From contig JAMXSV010000024.1 in the NCBI GenBank assembly GCA_027559495.1, positions 1,674,001 through 1,738,000 on the forward strand: a stretch of 64,000 nt of DNA, written 5' to 3'. The notes beneath the pieces were generated by a model. It was not told the DNA's origin. It searched no databases and saw only the letters and a program-made list of their open reading frames with translations. Numbering within the stretch: position 1 is the first letter of the stretch; each line of letters begins with the position of its first letter. Origin of the DNA: Aurifilum marmelostoma (lineage: Eukaryota; Ascomycota; Sordariomycetes; Diaporthales; Cryphonectriaceae). The translations under genes were made by a program, and so were the position numbers. Below, one piece after another: positions 60,740-64,000 of this stretch.

Positions 60740-62056
60740 CTAGGAGCGGTCCATGAGATCGCCGCCCGCAACGCTGTTGGATGAAGAGCTGCGGCCGCTG
60801 GCGTTCAGGCTCTCGGGCGACAGCAGATCCTGCACGGCCACCTTGGGCATCTGGGGGACAGGTAGCTTCCGCTGCGACCCGTCCGGCCGGCTCATGATGT
60901 CCGAGAGGGACATGCCGATGCGCCCACCGTTTCCAGCCGCCGGGGCGGTGGGAAACTGCGCATCGGGATGAGGCTCGAGGGGGGCCAGCGCCGGGGTGTG
61001 GTGACCCAGCGACAGCTGCCTGAAGGGAGGGAGCTCGTATGTGGCCTGGTAAGACGGGCGGAGGCGTGGCGAGTGGGCCGGGGTGGCCAGGGGCGTGTGG
61101 TCAGGCGTGGGGGACAGCGAGTCGTGGGAGAAGGTAGGCGACGAGGGGGCGGTCGACTGGGGCGAGTTGGGTCGCGACCTCTTGGAGTGCCTGTACGAGT
61201 GCGAGTAGTGGTCGTCGTGGTGCTCATCCTGAGAGCTGGACCTCGACATGTGGTAGGCAGCCAGCGAGGGCAGGTTGCCGCGAGACCCATGAGCGCTGTG
61301 CGAGTAGTAAGGGTGGAACCTCGACGAGTGGTGGCTCGGAGACGGCGCCATCAGGTTGTCCCGCTCGACCTGGTTCGCGGCCTTGGCCAGCATCGAGATG
61401 TCCATGGGCCCGCCCTGGGGGTTGGAGGGCAGACCTCTCGGCAGAGGGGGGAAGCCGTGGGTCGCGGGCAGGACAAACTGCGAGAAGGAGTGAGGCGGCG
61501 AGACGTTGGGCGAAGACAGCGAGGAGGGAGGGGCGGAGCGGATGTTCTTGGGAGCTGGGGGCGGCATCATATCGCCGTGCTGGACGCCGCCGGGAAGCAT
61601 CTGGTGGGCCTGCTGGTTCTTGTTGGCCCGCCTCGAGTTGGGGTTGCTGTGTATCCTCGAGTGCCTGGTGAGCTCGTCGGAGCGGGAGAACTTCTTGCTG
61701 CAGCCGGGGAAGTTGCAGGCGTGGGGCTTCTCGCCGGTATGGGTCCTGATGTGCCTCGTCTGGTGCTCGAGGCGGTGGAAGGCCTTATCGCAGAGGGGGC
61801 ACTTGTAGGGCCGTGGCAGTTCGTTGTTGCTGGCCGCCTCGGAAGACGCAGGCTGTCCCGTAGGCAGGGGCCCGTTCGGCCGCAGGACAGAGACGGAAGC
61901 CATGTCGTTGCTGGTGGGTTCGTTGTGCTGCTGGGTGGGGGACTGGGACTGGCTGGTGCTGCCGCTGCCAGTGTCCTGCTCGTGGTGATGATCCTGAGCA
62001 GTGCTCTCGGGGTTCAGCAGATTTTGAAAATCTACTGCTGACTGTGACCGTTGCAT
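60740..62056 (-). CDS. cre1: Carbon catabolite repressor CRE1/CreA
   Basis: Zinc-finger repressor that shuts off genes for alternative carbon sources when glucose is present, binding 5'-SYGGRG sites in the nucleus. Intronless, 438 residues, close to the usual length. It opens MQRSQSAVDFQNLLNP, a family hallmark. Two C2H2 fingers lie at residues 86-106 (CPLCDKAFHRLEHQTRHIRTH frame) and 114-136 (CNFPGC to HSRIH), joined by the TGEKPHA linker. The conserved stretch MLAKAANQVERDN comes midway. A Ser/Pro-rich region with KRSRPNSP may carry phosphorylation sites. The segment PPFRQLSL and the C-terminal MSLSDIMSRPDGSQRKLPVPQ with VQDLLSPESL are typical of the repression region. The fingers and N-terminus make this the surest identification on the right side. 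Confidence 0.97.
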   Translation of the reverse strand: MQRSQSAVDFQNLLNPESTAQDHHHEQDTGSGSTSQSQSPTQQHNEPTSNDMASVSVLRPNGPLPTGQPASSEAASNNELPRPYKCPLCDKAFHRLEHQTRHIRTHTGEKPHACNFPGCSKKFSRSDELTRHSRIHSNPNSRRANKNQQAHQMLPGGVQHGDMMPPPAPKNIRSAPPSSLSSPNVSPPHSFSQFVLPATHGFPPLPRGLPSNPQGGPMDISMLAKAANQVERDNLMAPSPSHHSSRFHPYYSHSAHGSRGNLPSLAAYHMSRSSSQDEHHDDHYSHSYRHSKRSRPNSPQSTAPSSPTFSHDSLSPTPDHTPLATPAHSPRLRPSYQATYELPPFRQLSLGHHTPALAPLEPHPDAQFPTAPAAGNGGRIGMSLSDIMSRPDGSQRKLPVPQMPKVAVQDLLSPESLNASGRSSSSNSVAGGDLMDRS

Positions 62057-64000
62057 AGGATCGCCCTGACGTCTGGGTGACCCAGATTTATCGCAGGGAA
62101 AAGAGAAGAATAGGAAGATGAAGAAGGATAATTATCTCCTCTATGTGTGTGGGTGAGGGTGTGAGTTGGGGAGAGAGGTTGTTGCGACCGGCGAGATGAG
62201 TGTTTGTTTCCACCGTCTTGGATCTGAACAACTTCTTTCTCGGTAGCGGTGGGGAGCGTTATCTCGAAGGAGAGAGGGTCGGCCTTCTCCCAAGATAGGT
62301 GATAAGGTCAAGGCTTGAGGCCAGGGAGGAGAGAAGGGAGATGGTTATCTGTGTGTCTCTGGACTGATTGGTGCCAGTGCACATGCGCTGGGCTGGAGAC
62401 GACGAGGATGGGGATGAGGACTGTTGTTTGAATAGTGTTTGGCTTTTGCAGGTTGGGGAAGAAAATCTGGGGAAGGCAGTGGGCGTCATGGAATTTCAGA
62501 GGAGAGACGCAGGAGGTGGGCTGCGCGGGTGGGAGGAGGGAGCCGAGATCTTTTTTAAAACAGCAGGCGGCTTTTTCTCGTCCCTCTCCAGCTCCCACAG
62601 CGGGTCAGATCCAGTTCCAGCACGTAATGGACGGGGTACAGTGCTCTTGCAATCTAGGCTGGGGGCCGGGGCCGGTACTTGGGTACCTGGGTACCTGGAC
62701 ACCTTTTTTTTTTTTTTCCTTCTTTTTTTTTTTTTCTCCCTCTGGGGCGGTACGTACCCTTTCTTGGGGGGTGTGGTGTGGGTGGGTGGCAGACAGGGCA
62801 GAGGTGGCTGCGCCTGAGCCCACAAAAAGGCGAGATTTTGGTGGGGGGGACCCCTGAAGCAGCCCCCCCTGACAAGGGCGAAGGCCAGAGGCGGGTCAGG
62901 GAGAGACATGTGGAGGTGTGCGGGCTGGCTGAGTGGGGGATCAAGCACAGGGACGTCGGGACTGCGGCAGGACGCAGAGTACGTACCAGAAGAAGGAGGG
63001 AGGGGAGGGAGGGGAAGGGGGGGAGGGGGGGGGGTGTCACTTTAGCAATGGCGCTAGTGCCAGGTTACGATCTGAATTCATGTAGCAGGTGCAGGAAAGA
63101 AGAAGAAAAAAGGGAAGCCCAAGGAGCTGACACTACCCAAACAAGAAATGAGGTTATCCTATTTCCTATCAACTATTTTTTTTGCATCAGACCAAGAAGG
63201 GTGGGGAAAAATGGGAATGGTATCACGACTACCCAAGGTTGAAGAGAGAAGGGAATGAAGGGAAGAGAAAGAAGGGTGGATGGAAAAGAAGAGACAAAGA
63301 GAGAGACACATGAGCGGGAATGGTTCGGGTCAAGGTTTTGGGCAACGTATCATACTCAAGAGTCACAAAACTACACATTTGCAAGGAGTCACATACTTTT
63401 CCCCGTGAGACAAACTGACCTGCTAAAGTATCCTCCCCAACAAGCCTCCGACTTCGTCCCTCCACAGGCACGCAGCACGCCCTGATGCAACGATCGGAGG
63501 AGCCCTGCCTGAGCTGCCATCCTCTGCTCTCCTTCTCTGTCTTTTATCTCAGCCAGTCCCATCTCGTCATCCCGGATCAGGCCATGATCATCTCAGGATC
63601 GTCACAATCCGGGGTACAAAGTATCCATGCCGTTACCCCCCGTGGAGAACACTACTGGTCAACAACAGCCGCCCTTCTCTCACCCCTCCCTCACCCCTTC
63701 TCCCCCCCCCCCCCCCTTCCCTCTCCTTGAGACGACTGGCTCGGGGCCCTTTTTGGAGGAGGACAGTCTACGAGGGCTCGAGAGACAACTAGCACCATAG
63801 CATGAGTTGTGAACACCCAATGGACCAGGCAAGGCATCACACACAGTCGTATTATGACTTAATAGAAGGCAGGGCGGTGGATCCCCCACGAAGCCTGAAC
63901 CGGCGACCCATCCTCCTCCTCCCCCATCCACCCCCCCCCCTTTCCTTACTACCATGGGCCAGTCAGGTCAGTCTAGAATCCAGATAGCCTTGCTTCATGC
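62057..64000 (-). promoter_or_regulatory. CRE1 upstream region and leader
   Basis: About 1.9 kb upstream of the CRE1 start, running off the window. Several sequences fit the CRE1 consensus SYGGRG on one strand or the other, for example GTGGGG near 62250, CTGGAG near 62392, CTGGGG near 62468, GTGGAG near 62913 and GTGGGG near 62934. This allows autoregulation, though the motif is degenerate and frequent in G-rich DNA. Poly-T runs occur near 62704-62735 and a C run near 63706-63717. No other gene seen. Confidence 0.5.
62259..62489 (-). other. Possible upstream open reading frame in the CRE1 leader
   Basis: A 76-codon frame from an ATG at 62489 to a TAA at 62259, ending 202 bases before the CRE1 start codon; an internal in-frame ATG at about 62382 gives a 41-codon version. 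It matters only if the CRE1 transcript starts upstream of it, which the sequence alone does not show. Confidence 0.35.

Noticed and set aside
60968..62041. 357-codon open frame on the plus strand
   Set aside because: Antisense shadow of CRE1, rich in Arg/Val/Gly as expected from the complement of a GC-biased coding strand.
1..64000. CRISPR arrays, rRNA genes, group I/II introns or a secondary-metabolite cluster
   Set aside because: None was seen: no regularly spaced repeats, no rRNA-like sequence and no synthase-sized frames.

Overview
The window looks like nuclear DNA of a filamentous ascomycete (Pezizomycotina, probably Sordariomycetes). The evidence is: short introns of about 58-250 bases with a CTGAC-type branch point close to the acceptor; a CRE1/CreA carbon catabolite repressor and an NDT80/PhoG-type transcription factor; TTAGGG telomere-type motifs; and a Ty3/Gypsy chromovirus damaged by C-to-T changes at CpA, the signature of repeat-induced point mutation (RIP). 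All calls come from reading the sequence; no database was searched.

The left part (1-18.7 kb) is compact and housekeeping in character. In order it holds a BUD3-like Rho exchange factor (minus strand, C-terminus outside the window), a short DCC1-like cohesion protein (plus), an RNF216-like RBR ubiquitin ligase with six exons (minus), the nucleotide excision repair protein RAD4/XPC (minus), a CUZ1/ZFAND1-like AN1 zinc-finger protein (plus), an MTFP1/MTP18-like mitochondrial protein (minus) and the F1Fo ATP synthase subunit K, ATP19 (plus). RAD4 and CUZ1 diverge from one 736-base spacer; MTFP1 and ATP19, both mitochondrial, diverge from a 554-base spacer.

The middle (20.47-28.03 kb) is one Ty3/Gypsy LTR retrotransposon with a chromodomain. 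It has two LTRs of about 463 bases and a 5-base target-site duplication (ACACG). Gag, protease, reverse transcriptase, RNase H, integrase and chromodomain all lie in a single reading frame without indels, but that frame is full of stops of the RIP type. Between pol and the 3' LTR, a less mutated island carries an antisense coding frame.

The right part (28-64 kb) is gene-poor: an NDT80/PhoG-like transcription factor (minus, 5' end unresolved), a 479-residue leucine-rich conserved protein (plus), and CRE1 (minus) with about 1.9 kb of its upstream region. Around these are intervals of 4.5, about 13 and 9.8 kb in which I could assemble no gene. They have ordinary base composition and many homopolymers and microsatellites. 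I found no tRNA or rRNA gene and no CRISPR array.
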